Assembly: GCF_024227435.1 (NCBI RefSeq)
Contig: NZ_CP100446.1
Location: 434,001 to 498,000, forward strand
DNA from: Natrinema caseinilyticum
GTDB lineage: Archaea > Halobacteriota > Halobacteria > Halobacteriales > Natrialbaceae
Direction of reading: 5' to 3'
DNA length: 64,000 nucleotides
The position numbers and the translations under genes were made by a program. How positions within the stretch are numbered: the stretch's first letter is position 1; each line of letters starts with the position of its first letter. Under the pieces are notes generated by a model. It ran no database searches. It was not told where the DNA came from and worked only from the letters and a program-made list of their open reading frames with translations. Shown here piece after piece: positions 1 through 8,514 of the stretch.

Positions 1-667
1 CGCGGGCGTCGTGCTGGTCGAAGTCTCCGACAGGGTGCTCGACAGATTCGATTTCGGTACCGACGATGCGTCCCACCACGCCGGAGAACCGGACACCGAC
101 GGGGGAGTCCCGATCGATAATCCGGGCCACGATCACGACGAAATCGCGCTCGAGGCGAAAGCGTTCGCCGAGGGCGACCTGAAGAAACTCGTGCTCATCC
201 TCGGCATCCTCACGGTTCACAGTTTCCCCGAGGGCGTGGCGGTCGGCGTCTCGTTCGCCAGGCTGGGGCTCGACGGGGGCGTGCCCGTACTCGGGTTCGC
301 GGTTCCGTTACTCGCGGTGTTCATGACCGTCGCCATCGCCATTCACAACGTCCCCGAGGGAACCGCGATCGCCATTCCGATGCGAGCGATGGGGCTGTCG
401 AACTGGCGGATGGTCGGTGCGGCGATCTTCTCCAGTCTCCCTCAGCCGATCGGGGCGGTCATCGCGTTCGTGTTCGTCTCGTGGGCCGAGTCGTTCCTCC
501 CGTTCGGCTACGGGTTCGCCGCCGGCGCGATGGTCTATCTGGTCGCGACGGAGTTTATCCCCGAAGCGCTCGAGACCGGCGCCGAACTCCCGACCCACGG
601 CCACCGAGAGTTACTGGTCGGGTTCGCCGTCGGCGTTCTTTCGATGCTACCTATCGTCTACGTGTGA
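1..667 (+). CDS. ZIP-family divalent metal permease (5' end outside window)
   Basis: This is the 3' part of a ZIP-family metal transporter of the cytoplasmic membrane. The open frame enters from before the window (frame starting at base 2), so the true start is not visible. Two family signatures are present, HSFPEGVAVGV starting about residue 70 of the part counted from the GTG at 11, and HNVPEGTAIAIP some 40 residues later. In known ZIPs the His, Pro and Glu of these helices form the metal path. A His/Asp-rich stretch (HDHDE) before the first signature fits the cytoplasmic metal-binding loop. Four to five hydrophobic segments follow and the protein ends in a short hydrophobic tail. The metal (Zn, Fe or Mn) cannot be told from sequence. 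Confidence 0.9.
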   Translation, partial: AGVVLVEVSDRVLDRFDFGTDDASHHAGEPDTDGGVPIDNPGHDHDEIALEAKAFAEGDLKKLVLILGILTVHSFPEGVAVGVSFARLGLDGGVPVLGFAVPLLAVFMTVAIAIHNVPEGTAIAIPMRAMGLSNWRMVGAAIFSSLPQPIGAVIAFVFVSWAESFLPFGYGFAAGAMVYLVATEFIPEALETGAELPTHGHRELLVGFAVGVLSMLPIVYV

Positions 668-1206
668 ATCGTGACTAGGACGTCGTCGTAGCGCCACTCG
701 CCGTACTCGGACGACGCCCGTCGTTCGGCCGGAGTATTGGGATTGTAGCGGCTGATCGATCATCGACGGCCGGTACCGATCGAACTTCGTGCTGCAGTGG
801 CGTTGTTCGCGGGTTACAGAAGATCAAGGAGAAAGCCCACGTCTTCAGTCGTGGGTGCAGTCAGGAGCTGCCAGAACCCCTGAACGCGTCTTCCGATCGT
901 CGAGGGCACCCACTCGGGGCGCTCGTCGGCGGCAGGTGCGGATACTCGAAGACGGAGGTCCCGCCATCACCAGACACCGTCGCGAACCGTGACGTGATCG
1001 GGGTTGGAGGGGCCGCTCGAGCGCCTCCGAGGATCGGAGTACCCTGTGACGAGATACACGGGGTGTTCTCCGCGAGACGGTGCGGCCGATCGTGTCCGTC
1101 GAAAACGGTGCCGTGGCATCCCCTTCGGCGAACGGGAACGGGCCGACTCACGGCATCGTGAGTCGAACGCCCCCGGGTCGGCACTCCCATCCGTGCGCTC
1201 GAACGG
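668..1206. other. Intergenic stretch, no supported gene
   Basis: No frame here has convincing coding character on either strand. The only structure I see is the short hairpin at 836-855, described separately. The gene on the right (VOC dioxygenase) ends here, so this is a convergent-type 3' region. Confidence 0.5.
836..855 (+). repeat. Short hairpin resembling the end of an IS200/IS605-type element
   Basis: CCCACG and CGTGGG pair perfectly around the eight-base loop TCTTCAGT, preceded by GAAAG. This layout resembles the subterminal hairpin that closes haloarchaeal IS200/IS605-type elements (and the 3' end of their TnpB guide RNA). No tnpA or tnpB coding sequence lies nearby, so at most this is a solitary relic end. 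The resemblance is from memory of the family, not from an alignment. Confidence 0.3.
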
Positions 1207-2070
1207 TCAGTTCGGTGCCGTCGTCCGGAGCCGCACCTCGATACCGTCCGCGTCGGTAACCGCGAGGCCGTCGTCCGTCTCGGTCGCCGCAACTCCGCGG
1301 GCCGCTATCCGCTCTCGAACTGCGTCGAGTGCATCCCGGTCCGGCACGACGATCTCGAACCACGACAGCCCTCGTCCCTCGACCGGTGTCGTCCGGTCGT
1401 GCCACGTGTTCGCGCCGAGGTGATGGTGATATCCGCCCGCCGAAACGAAGCACGCGTCCGGGACGGTCGTTTGCACCTCGAACCCGAGGACGTCCACGTA
1501 GAATTCCCTGAACGCCTCCAGCGAGGTGACCTCGAGATGGACGTGACCGACATCCGTTCCGGTGGGTGCTCGGTCGGCACCCGTGGCAGCGGCTTCGATG
1601 CTGGCGAGATCGAGCGGCTCGGTGCCGATTCGAACGGTTCCGTCGTCGGCGATGGGCCATTCGTCGCGGGGGAAATCGCGGTACATCTCGACGCCGTTCC
1701 CTTCGGGGTCCCTGAAATAGAGCGCCTCGCTGACCAGATGATCGGAGGCTCCACTGAGTCGCCAGCCGTCCCGAATCCGAGCGAGCGAATCACCGAGTGC
1801 CTCGCGGGAGGGCACTCTGAAGGCGTTGTGGTAGAGGCCGGCCCCTGATCTCTGTCGCTCGAGTGCGTCTCCGGCTCCGTCCAGGACGAGGAGCGGTGTT
1901 CCGGCGACCCCGAGAACCGAGCCGGTCTCGGATCGGTGTCGCACACTGAGACCAACGACGTCTCGGTAGAACTCGGTCATCTCCTCGACGTCGGTGACAC
2001 GGAGCGCAGTCCGGCCGATGTGCGTTCCTCGCGGAAGCGCGTTCGTGTTCGTGTTCGATGGCGTGGTCAT
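1207..2070 (-). CDS. VOC-family (CatE-like) extradiol dioxygenase/glyoxalase-fold protein
   Basis: A 287-residue protein of two vicinal-oxygen-chelate modules, roughly residues 15-130 and 170-285, the two-module layout of CatE-type catechol 2,3-dioxygenases. Candidate metal ligands are the His of THIGRTALRV (residue 17), the His of GHVHLEV opening the second module, the His cluster in GGYHHHLG and the Glu of WFEIVVPD. Segments such as YFRDPEGNGVEMY are typical of the family. It acts in the cytoplasm; ring cleavage of a catechol-like substrate is the family role, but many members are of unknown substrate. It stands alone, with no aromatic-degradation neighbours, so the substrate is open. Confidence 0.85.
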   Translation of the reverse strand: MTTPSNTNTNALPRGTHIGRTALRVTDVEEMTEFYRDVVGLSVRHRSETGSVLGVAGTPLLVLDGAGDALERQRSGAGLYHNAFRVPSREALGDSLARIRDGWRLSGASDHLVSEALYFRDPEGNGVEMYRDFPRDEWPIADDGTVRIGTEPLDLASIEAAATGADRAPTGTDVGHVHLEVTSLEAFREFYVDVLGFEVQTTVPDACFVSAGGYHHHLGANTWHDRTTPVEGRGLSWFEIVVPDRDALDAVRERIAARGVAATETDDGLAVTDADGIEVRLRTTAPN

Positions 2071-2673
2071 TTTGGATGGTCTGGAACGACCCGTCTCGGA
2101 ATTTCCGCGGTAGTAAACGACTGATGAACGTCGTCGACGAACCGGTCGGTCATATACAGGTCCGCGTCACCGGCGGCACCGGCCACGAGCACCGTCGATC
2201 GTCGTGGTTTCATTACGTTACGTAGTTCGCTCCCAAACCCATATATAGTTCAAGTGACATCGATGTGACCAGGTTATGATGGCCCAACCACCGGCCGACA
2301 GCGATCAGGACTCCGATATCGTGGCCGAAGGTCTGCGATGCCTACCGGAACGCGAGAGTAATTGGCGTCCCGCTCGAACGTCCCAGGTCTGCAAGTCGCG
2401 CCCCTCGTATCGTCGAGTCCAGGCTCGGCCACAACGTGTTCAAACGTTGTACAGACCACTCAAGCGTTCTGAGGACGCCGTACACGGCGGGACCGTAGCG
2501 AGTAGCGTACGTTTTCGCCCTTTTATCGTGGTAGATCATCCACGTAATAAACTTACAGTGACCGATTTAGAGGATGAATGCAGTAATCCGACGCCGTTTC
2601 TTCCAGCCGATTCGTGCTGAATCAGTCGATCAGTAGACCTGCAAACTTATCGGCAATTATCGATCAGAAGCCA
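2071..2673. other. Intergenic stretch between divergent genes; doubtful coding remnants
   Basis: Promoter region for the VOC gene (minus) and the lipoprotein gene (plus). An AT-rich patch sits at 2235-2255. Short frames exist at 2276-2620 (+) and 2342-2539 (-); the latter reads somewhat protein-like (TYATRYGPAVYGVLRTLE) but I do not recognise it and it has no clear start signals. I do not call a gene. Confidence 0.4.
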
Positions 2674-2679
2674 TTTATT
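2674..2679 (+). promoter_or_regulatory. TATA element for a leaderless transcript
   Basis: TTTATT centred about 25 bases before the ATG at 2701, the usual distance for a haloarchaeal leaderless mRNA. It supports the start chosen for the lipoprotein gene. Confidence 0.45.
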
Positions 2680-2700
2680 CGCACCCAGTCACGGAATTAC

Positions 2701-3269
2701 ATGAACCGACGGCAGTATCTCGCTTCAACTGGATTGATTGCTATACCCGTAGCTGGGTGTACCACGGTTGGGGGTGAGACGCAACTCATAGCCGGAGACG
2801 TAATCGAGGACGGCGGAAGTGTCATACTGCCGTTTAGCGAGAACGGCGAAGACGTGTTGAGAATCCAGTTTCAAAAACAGATCACCGCCGACGAGAAGCG
2901 TGAGTACTATCCGTTCCTGTGGTTTCGTGGCAACCAGACGGAGTGCGACTCGACGCACTCCAACTCAAGTTTCGCTCTCCACCTCACACTGCGGGCTTCT
3001 CACCGGCTGGAATCTCTCTTCGGGAAGGTGCTCACGCACACGAGGCGACACTCTCTCGGGACAGTGACGACCCATCGACGACCATTCTTGACATGTCCGA
3101 TACTACCGACATCGGACACGGCAGCGTGAGGGTAGATTTTCTTCTTACTATCGATCACGAACGAGACCCTCAAGAACTGTGGATAGGAACCGAGGCCACG
3201 CTTTCGACTGATGCGTTTTGGGGAGCTGACTATCGTGCAACTGGTGACTTTGCTGTCGAGTTTCCATAG
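2701..3269 (+). pseudogene. Haloarchaeal lipoprotein gene interrupted by a frameshift
   Basis: The start MNRRQYLASTGLIAIPVAGC is a lipoprotein leader with a twin Arg-like pair and a lipobox ending in Cys 20, so the product would be anchored outside the membrane. The frame from 2701 reads well to about 2925 (YYPFLWF), then turns to nonsense. From the same place the frame of 2919 reads as normal acidic protein (DGVRLDALQLKF ... TGDFAVEFP) up to the stop at 3269. Joined, they would give about 188 residues. The shift is of one base near 2925-2945. It may be a real lesion or a sequencing error. I do not recognise the family; the two halves together look like one small extracytoplasmic domain. Confidence 0.65.
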
Positions 3270-3418
3270 TGGACTACGGAAAAGGGCCGTTCATCACTGC
3301 ACACAAATCGCACCCTCTGACCGTTCGATACCTGCACTTCCTGTACTGATCGATCATCACTTTGGCAGATCGAACCAGATCTGGTGCTATACTCGCACGC
3401 TGTATTCATCGCTGCGGT

Positions 3419-3715
3419 TCAGCGCGAGTCGGATTCGTCATCCGTCGCTGGTGGCCGCCGGGATAACTCGTCGAATCGCCGTCGTGCCTCCGTCGCTCGG
3501 TCGCTCGTCTCCCGGCTCTCGTACGTAATCTGGACCGGGTCCCCGTCCTCGAGTTCGACGCGCAACACGGCATCGACGTGCCGTCCGCTCTCGGGGAGTC
3601 GGTCTTCGGTGACCACCAGTTCGCCGACCGTTTCGCCGTCGTCTTCGAGCAACACCACCGCGAGGTCGTCCTCGAACCGGTCCACGACCGCCGTGTAGGT
3701 TCCGTCGCACGTCAT
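3419..3715 (-). CDS. DUF3006 small protein
   Basis: A 98-residue acidic protein opening DGTYTAVVDRFEDDLAVVLLEDDGETVGELVV, the pattern of DUF3006, a small beta-rich domain. The ATGA at 3712-3715 overlaps the stop of the metallo-beta-lactamase gene upstream, so the two are translationally coupled on one transcript. DUF3006 genes very often sit directly behind ComEC/Rec2-like metallo-beta-lactamase genes, and this is that pairing. Its molecular role is not known; the fixed pairing suggests that it works with the hydrolase. Confidence 0.85.
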   Translation of the reverse strand: MTCDGTYTAVVDRFEDDLAVVLLEDDGETVGELVVTEDRLPESGRHVDAVLRVELEDGDPVQITYESRETSDRATEARRRFDELSRRPPATDDESDSR

Positions 3716-5136
3716 CGGTAGTCCTCCTGAAGCACGATAGTTCCGCTATCGTCGCGGACGATAATAACGTCTCCGGCGTTGTTCCAGACTGCGCCGTCGG
3801 CGCCCCAGTGGAGGTCGCTCGAGGAGTCCGTCCCGCTGCCGGTGTGTAGCGTCACCCGCGCACCCGAATCGAGCGCGAATCCGCTCGGGAACGCGTAGGC
3901 GTGACCCGCCTCGTCGGCCACCGACCAGCCGGTGAGATCGAGCGGTTCGGAACCCGTATTTTCGAACACGACGTACTCGTCGTTCAGATTGACGGTGTCG
4001 TCCCCCGAGGCGTCCTCGTGAATCGCGCTGATCGATAGCGCGCTCCCTTCTCCCGTCGGGTCGGTCGTCGTTGCGCCGTCGGCGACGGTCGTCGTTGTCG
4101 CCGATCCGCCCACCGGAACGATCGCGCGGACCTGCATCGGCTCGTCGGAATCCGGTTCGATGGGCTCCCCGTCTCGAAGTGCGAGCGGTGCAGTCGGGGC
4201 GTCGCGTTGGGTCGCGACCGTGATCGCCGACCCGTTGCTCGTCAGCGCGACGTCTCCGTGGGTCGCCGTCCAGTACGTCCGGATCGACCGCCGAGAAAAC
4301 CGCCGAAGAACCTCCTCGTGGGGGTGGCCGTACTGGGACTCGTACGCGCTCGAGATGACGGCGATGCGCGGCTCGGTGACGTCCAAAAACTCGCTCCCGG
4401 AACTCGATTCGCTCCCGTGATGGCCCGCTCTCACGACGGTCGCGTTCAGCCCGGACCCGTATTCGTCGACGAGGTACCGCTCACTGGCTGTTTCTCCGTC
4501 TCCTGGCAGCAGGAAGCTCGAGCGGCCGAAGCCGAGTCGAACGATGATACTGTTCTCGTTCCGATCGCCGCTCGCGAGATACGCTGCAGGTGGCGCGAGC
4601 ACGTCGATCTCGACGCCCTCGAGCGGGATCCGGTCCCCGGCTCGCGTCTCGTACAGCGTCACGTCGTGTTCGTCGATGGCGTTCAGGTAGTCGCCGTACG
4701 TGTGCGAACTCGACGTGATCCCGGGATCGTACACCGCTCCGATTCCCTCGCCTCGCGTCTCGAAGTAGTCGATGACGGCCTCGTGGCCGCCGATGTGATC
4801 CGCGTCGGCGTGCGTCGTCACGAGGTAGTCGATCCGTTCGATGTCGTGGTCTCTGAGATACGCGAGAACGTGTTCGCCGTCGTCGGACCAGTCACCCGAA
4901 TCGATGAGCATTGTCTCGTTCGTCGGCCCGACGACCAGCGTACTCGTCCCCTGGCCCACGTTGATAAAATGGACGGAGAGCGTTCCGTTCGGACTCTCGA
5001 TCGGTCTGTCAGGGGTCTCGTCCGACGGATCGGCCGTCGTCCCCCTCGGCGCGTCCTCAGTGACGAGAGCGCCACACCCCGCGAGGACGATGAATCCCGT
5101 CACGACTACCACGGCCAGAATACGATTCCCCATCAT
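3712..5136 (-). CDS. Secreted ComEC-like metallo-beta-lactamase with C-terminal lamin-tail domain
   Basis: 474 residues. The leader MMGNRILAVVVVTGFIVLAGC ends in a lipobox Cys, so the protein is a membrane-anchored lipoprotein facing outside. Residues about 50-300 form a metallo-beta-lactamase domain of the soluble ComEC/Rec2 type: HFINVGQGTSTLV, the metal motif THADADHIGGH, then RAGHHGSESSSG and YGHPHEEVL. Residues about 365-474 form a lamin-tail (LTD) domain (ISAIHEDASG ... EYVVFENTGSEPLDLTGWSVADE). In the family the fold cleaves phosphodiesters, and here extracellular DNA is the natural guess. An LTD could tether it to DNA or a surface polymer. DUF3006 overlaps its stop. Regulation is not evident. 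Confidence 0.85.
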   Translation of the reverse strand: MMGNRILAVVVVTGFIVLAGCGALVTEDAPRGTTADPSDETPDRPIESPNGTLSVHFINVGQGTSTLVVGPTNETMLIDSGDWSDDGEHVLAYLRDHDIERIDYLVTTHADADHIGGHEAVIDYFETRGEGIGAVYDPGITSSSHTYGDYLNAIDEHDVTLYETRAGDRIPLEGVEIDVLAPPAAYLASGDRNENSIIVRLGFGRSSFLLPGDGETASERYLVDEYGSGLNATVVRAGHHGSESSSGSEFLDVTEPRIAVISSAYESQYGHPHEEVLRRFSRRSIRTYWTATHGDVALTSNGSAITVATQRDAPTAPLALRDGEPIEPDSDEPMQVRAIVPVGGSATTTTVADGATTTDPTGEGSALSISAIHEDASGDDTVNLNDEYVVFENTGSEPLDLTGWSVADEAGHAYAFPSGFALDSGARVTLHTGSGTDSSSDLHWGADGAVWNNAGDVIIVRDDSGTIVLQEDYR

Positions 5137-5424
5137 GGGGCCACCGAGGAGATACGTTTGGATAGATGTATCGGATTCCAGATAAACCTGATTTGGCTCC
5201 TTAGGCCTCTAAAATGACATGAGATAACAAAATATAATTTACTATGTATTTAAATTTATAAAAATTTACAAGTAATATACGCGACTGATCCCTCTCCGGT
5301 CTCCGTTCACTCACGGTGCCGTGGCAGCGTCGACTACTCGACTCTCGAGTACTCGCCGTGCCCGGGTTGAGCGTTCGTCTCGAGCGAAGGCCGACGGCGG
5401 ACGAGTGACCGGGCCGACCGACGC

Positions 5425-6021
5425 CTACCGGACGAGACTCGAGATCACCAGGTCGAAGAGAAGATCACGGACCATCGGATACTGATCGGTTCCGAACTCG
5501 TCCCGATGCAGCGGGAGAGAGGACACGTAGATCAGCGACTGGGCGATAAGTTCTGCATCCGCGTCGATGAGCAGGCCTCGTCGCTGCCAGTCTTTGAGTT
5601 GGGGAATCAGAACCGACCGTTTCTCGAGTCGCGTCGATCGTAGCGTGCTCTGATCGAGTTCGTCTCGGAGGTGGTCGCGCTCGTCGCGTTCGATCGTTCC
5701 TCGGAACAGGGGATTCGACGCGATGGAGTCGCTGGCGATCTCGAGGAACCGCCGGAGTCCCGTCTCGGGGTCGTCTTCGTGATCGCGAAGGGCCTCGCGG
5801 AGGTCTTCGTATACCGTCTCCGCTTCTCGTTGGAGGATCGTCGCGAGAAGGTCTTCTTTCGAGTCGAAAAACGAGTAGAACGTTCCCGCGGCGATGTCGG
5901 CACCGTCGGTCAGCTCCGCGATACTCGTTTTCTCGAGTCCCTGGGCTCCGAACCGTTCCCTTCCCGTTCGAAGGAGCGACTGACGAATCTCGCGACGCCG
6001 GTCATCGGTGAATTTTGGCAT
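5425..6021 (-). CDS. TetR/AcrR-family transcriptional repressor
   Basis: 198 residues with the start taken at MPKFTDDRRREIRQSLL (6021); frames reaching further upstream lack any family similarity. The N-terminal helix-turn-helix reads RFGAQGLEKTSIAELTDGADIAAGTFYSFFDSKEDLLATIL, classical for TetR. The rest is an all-helical ligand and dimer domain. It is divergent from the alpha/beta hydrolase at 6234, and the space between holds two matched inverted repeats (6084-6117 and 6179-6212) that are the obvious operators. The likely role is repression of itself and the hydrolase, relieved by an unknown small molecule. Confidence 0.9.
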   Translation of the reverse strand: MPKFTDDRRREIRQSLLRTGRERFGAQGLEKTSIAELTDGADIAAGTFYSFFDSKEDLLATILQREAETVYEDLREALRDHEDDPETGLRRFLEIASDSIASNPLFRGTIERDERDHLRDELDQSTLRSTRLEKRSVLIPQLKDWQRRGLLIDADAELIAQSLIYVSSLPLHRDEFGTDQYPMVRDLLFDLVISSLVR

Positions 6022-6083
6022 GAATCGTCCCTCGGTATCGTGGTCTCGTCGGCCCGGACATCGTATGCGGCGCCGGCTCCTCT

Positions 6084-6117
6084 CTATATGAACTGATTTA
6101 TATCCATGTTCATATGA
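6084..6117. promoter_or_regulatory. Candidate TetR operator 1 (inverted repeat)
   Basis: Arms CTATATGAAC (6084-6093) and GTTCATATGA (6108-6117) are reverse complements except for one base, with a 14-base spacer. It lies about 60 bases before the tetR start. Confidence 0.6.
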
Positions 6118-6178
6118 GTATCGATCTCTATTTTGACCTATTCCGGCTATTCGAGCCGTATAACGGGGTGCTACTTCC

Positions 6179-6212
6179 TCATATGAATCCAAAAACAATC
6201 ATATTCATATGA
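6179..6212. promoter_or_regulatory. Candidate TetR operator 2 (perfect inverted repeat)
   Basis: TCATATGAAT (6179-6188) and ATTCATATGA (6203-6212) are perfect reverse complements with a 14-base spacer, the same arm length, spacer and core (TTCATATGA) as operator 1. It ends 21 bases before the hydrolase ATG, a position where a bound repressor would block transcription. Confidence 0.65.
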
Positions 6213-6233
6213 CTGCCCGTCGAATCGGTTCGT

Positions 6234-7628
6234 ATGACCAATCGGCTCCGGACGCCCCGAATTCACAAGCTCATCACGTCGCCGGTCGGGCGTCTCTTCC
6301 ACTCCGGTCTGTTCGAACGATTCAAAATTGCATCCGTGGACCGGGAGTTCACCGTCCTGCGCGCTCGAGCCGCAGCGGACGTGGCAGGAACGGACGTGGA
6401 CGCGTTCCTCCGCGAGCTGGACGCGCCAGGGACCGTCGATTCGGGGATGCGCGACTCTATTTCTGAAGCGTTGTACAGCCACCGGGACGCTCGAGTTCGA
6501 TTCCAACGCATCTCGGACGAGTGGAACCGGTACTTCTGGAACGGCCGGGTATCGACCGTCGACGAACGGAACGATCTCGAGACGAAGCGGCGAGAAGTGG
6601 GCGGCCAATGGGTGTCCCCGCAGAAGACGTTCAAATTCCTCAACAAGGCCGGCTGGATCGATATCGTGGACTTCTCGATTCCGGATCCCGCCGCGACGAT
6701 CGAGGACTGGAGCGACCTGTCTCCCGAGACTGTGTACGGGCCGCCCGATTCGGTTCCCGACGTACACTCGTCGGAGACCATGCAGGGGCCCGAGACGAGG
6801 GAATATCTCCTCCGATTCCCCTCCCCCTCGAATTTTATCGACGACGAGGCGTACGCCCGCGTGTACGATCCCTGGGGCGCTCCTGAGGACCAGGCGCTTC
6901 CGACGCTCATCTTCGGGACCGGGCTGGCGATGGCGTGTGACGTCATGGAATACTGGACCGAGGAGGAGTACGTCGGACGCCAATTGGCCCCTGCTGGCTG
7001 TCGCGTTGTCCTTCCGATTCCGCCGTGGCACGGACGTCGCGAACGGACGGGGTTCTACACCGGCGAGCCCTACCTGGCCGAAATGCCCGTGAGCGCGGTA
7101 GAACTGTACGAGGCACAGGCCGCAGAAATAGCGGTGCTCACGAAGTGGGCCCGCGACCGCGGCGCACCTCGGGTCGGCGTCGGCGGTATCAGCATGGGCG
7201 GGATCGTCTCGATGTTCGTTACGAGCTATGCAGACGTGTGGCCCGAGTCGATGCGACCCGACTTTGCCCTCCCGGTGGCCGCATCGGCGGACGTCTCGGA
7301 ATTACTGTTCGAGAGTTCGCTGACCGAGATCCTCGGCGTGACGGACGCGCTGTCCGAGGCCGGATGGACTCTGGAGGACATGGGTGCGCTCGACAACGTC
7401 CTCACTGCTCCCTCGTCGCCGGGGATCGACCCTGACGAAATCTACCCAGTCGGCGGACTGGTCGACGATATGACGAAATACGCCACGTTTCGGCAAACGC
7501 TGGACGAGTGGGACGTCCCAGCGGAGAACCGACTCGAGTGGGATTGTGGTCACTTCGGTGTGACGCTACGTGCGATGCGGACCGACGAATTCCAGAAATT
7601 CGTCCGGGAGGCCATCGGCGGACGGTGA
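6234..7628 (+). CDS. Alpha/beta hydrolase, ABHD18-like
   Basis: 464 residues. The C-terminal half is an alpha/beta-hydrolase fold with the nucleophile elbow GGISMGG (Ser), and the last catalytic residue is probably the His of WDCGHFGVTLRAM close to the end, as in the ABHD18/DUF2048-type family. The N-terminal 150 residues are a helical extension without recognised domain. There is no signal peptide, so it is cytoplasmic. Family members are poorly characterised esterase or lipase-like enzymes. Control by the divergent TetR gene through the operator just before the start suggests that it acts on an inducing compound such as an ester or lipid-like molecule (inference). Confidence 0.8.
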   Translation: MTNRLRTPRIHKLITSPVGRLFHSGLFERFKIASVDREFTVLRARAAADVAGTDVDAFLRELDAPGTVDSGMRDSISEALYSHRDARVRFQRISDEWNRYFWNGRVSTVDERNDLETKRREVGGQWVSPQKTFKFLNKAGWIDIVDFSIPDPAATIEDWSDLSPETVYGPPDSVPDVHSSETMQGPETREYLLRFPSPSNFIDDEAYARVYDPWGAPEDQALPTLIFGTGLAMACDVMEYWTEEEYVGRQLAPAGCRVVLPIPPWHGRRERTGFYTGEPYLAEMPVSAVELYEAQAAEIAVLTKWARDRGAPRVGVGGISMGGIVSMFVTSYADVWPESMRPDFALPVAASADVSELLFESSLTEILGVTDALSEAGWTLEDMGALDNVLTAPSSPGIDPDEIYPVGGLVDDMTKYATFRQTLDEWDVPAENRLEWDCGHFGVTLRAMRTDEFQKFVREAIGGR

Positions 7629-7740
7629 CGATTACGTGTGGCGCTTCGTCGCACGGAGGGCGCAGGAACACCTCAGACGCGAGGACTCGATAGATAGCTA
7701 TATCGGGTCTGGATGACACACGTTTGCCACGTCCCCACCA

Positions 7741-8514
7741 ATGCCCGCAATCGAAACAGCAGCGTTGACGAAGCGATACGATTCGACGACCGCCGTTCGC
7801 GAACTCGACCTCAGTGTCGCCGAGGGCACCGTCTACGGTTTCCTCGGTCCGAACGGCTCGGGAAAAACGACGACCATGCGGATGCTAACCGGGCTAACGA
7901 CGCCGACGAGTGGCACCGCCATCGTCGCCGGTGTCCCGGTCACTGATCGCGATCGTTTGCGACCTCACATCGGGTATCTACCCGAAGAGCCGCCGCTGTA
8001 CGAGCAAGCAACTGCTTACGAACAACTGGAGTACGTCGCCGGCCTCCGGGACCTCCCCTCCCCCGAGACAGAGGAGCGAATCGATACGTTGCTCGAACAA
8101 CTGGACCTCACTCCGGACGATGCGACGACCCGGATCGCCGACTACTCGAAGGGAATGCGTCAGAAGGTCGCGTACGTCCAGGCCGTCCTCCACGAGCCCG
8201 ATGTCGCGTTCCTCGACGAGCCGACCTCCGGGCTCGATCCGCGGGCAGCCAGGACGATCCGCGAGATGATCCGGACCCTCGCCGATGGGGGTACGACGGT
8301 TTTCCTGTCGACGCACATCCTCCCGGTTGTCGAAGCGGTGGCCGACAGAATCGGCATCCTCTACGACGGGACGCTCGTCGCCGAAGATACGCCGGAACGC
8401 CTCACTCACAGAGCCGAAACCGGCGAAACGCGGACGCTCGAAGATGCGTTCCTCGAACTGACGAGTACGGATCCCGCAGACGTAACGCGCGAGTCGGAGA
8501 CTCTCGATGGCTGA
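7741..8514 (+). CDS. ABC transporter ATP-binding protein
   Basis: 257 residues with all ABC ATPase motifs: Walker A GPNGSGKTTT (around residue 36-45), signature YSKGMRQKV, Walker B VAFLDEPTSGLDP and the switch His in STHILPVVEAVADR. It belongs to the single-domain ATPases of the CcmA/Nod type that serve exporters with a separate membrane subunit. The last 8 bases overlap the start of the permease gene, so the two proteins form one transporter. The substrate cannot be inferred. Confidence 0.95.
   Translation: MPAIETAALTKRYDSTTAVRELDLSVAEGTVYGFLGPNGSGKTTTMRMLTGLTTPTSGTAIVAGVPVTDRDRLRPHIGYLPEEPPLYEQATAYEQLEYVAGLRDLPSPETEERIDTLLEQLDLTPDDATTRIADYSKGMRQKVAYVQAVLHEPDVAFLDEPTSGLDPRAARTIREMIRTLADGGTTVFLSTHILPVVEAVADRIGILYDGTLVAEDTPERLTHRAETGETRTLEDAFLELTSTDPADVTRESETLDG

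Noticed and set aside
2342-2539. 65-codon minus-strand frame (TYATRYGPAVYGVLRTLE)
   Set aside because: Reads partly like protein but has no recognised family, no promoter signal and no conserved neighbour.
4207-5217. 336-codon plus-strand frame opposite the metallo-beta-lactamase gene
   Set aside because: No domain, and the opposite strand encodes a complete lipoprotein with a metal site.
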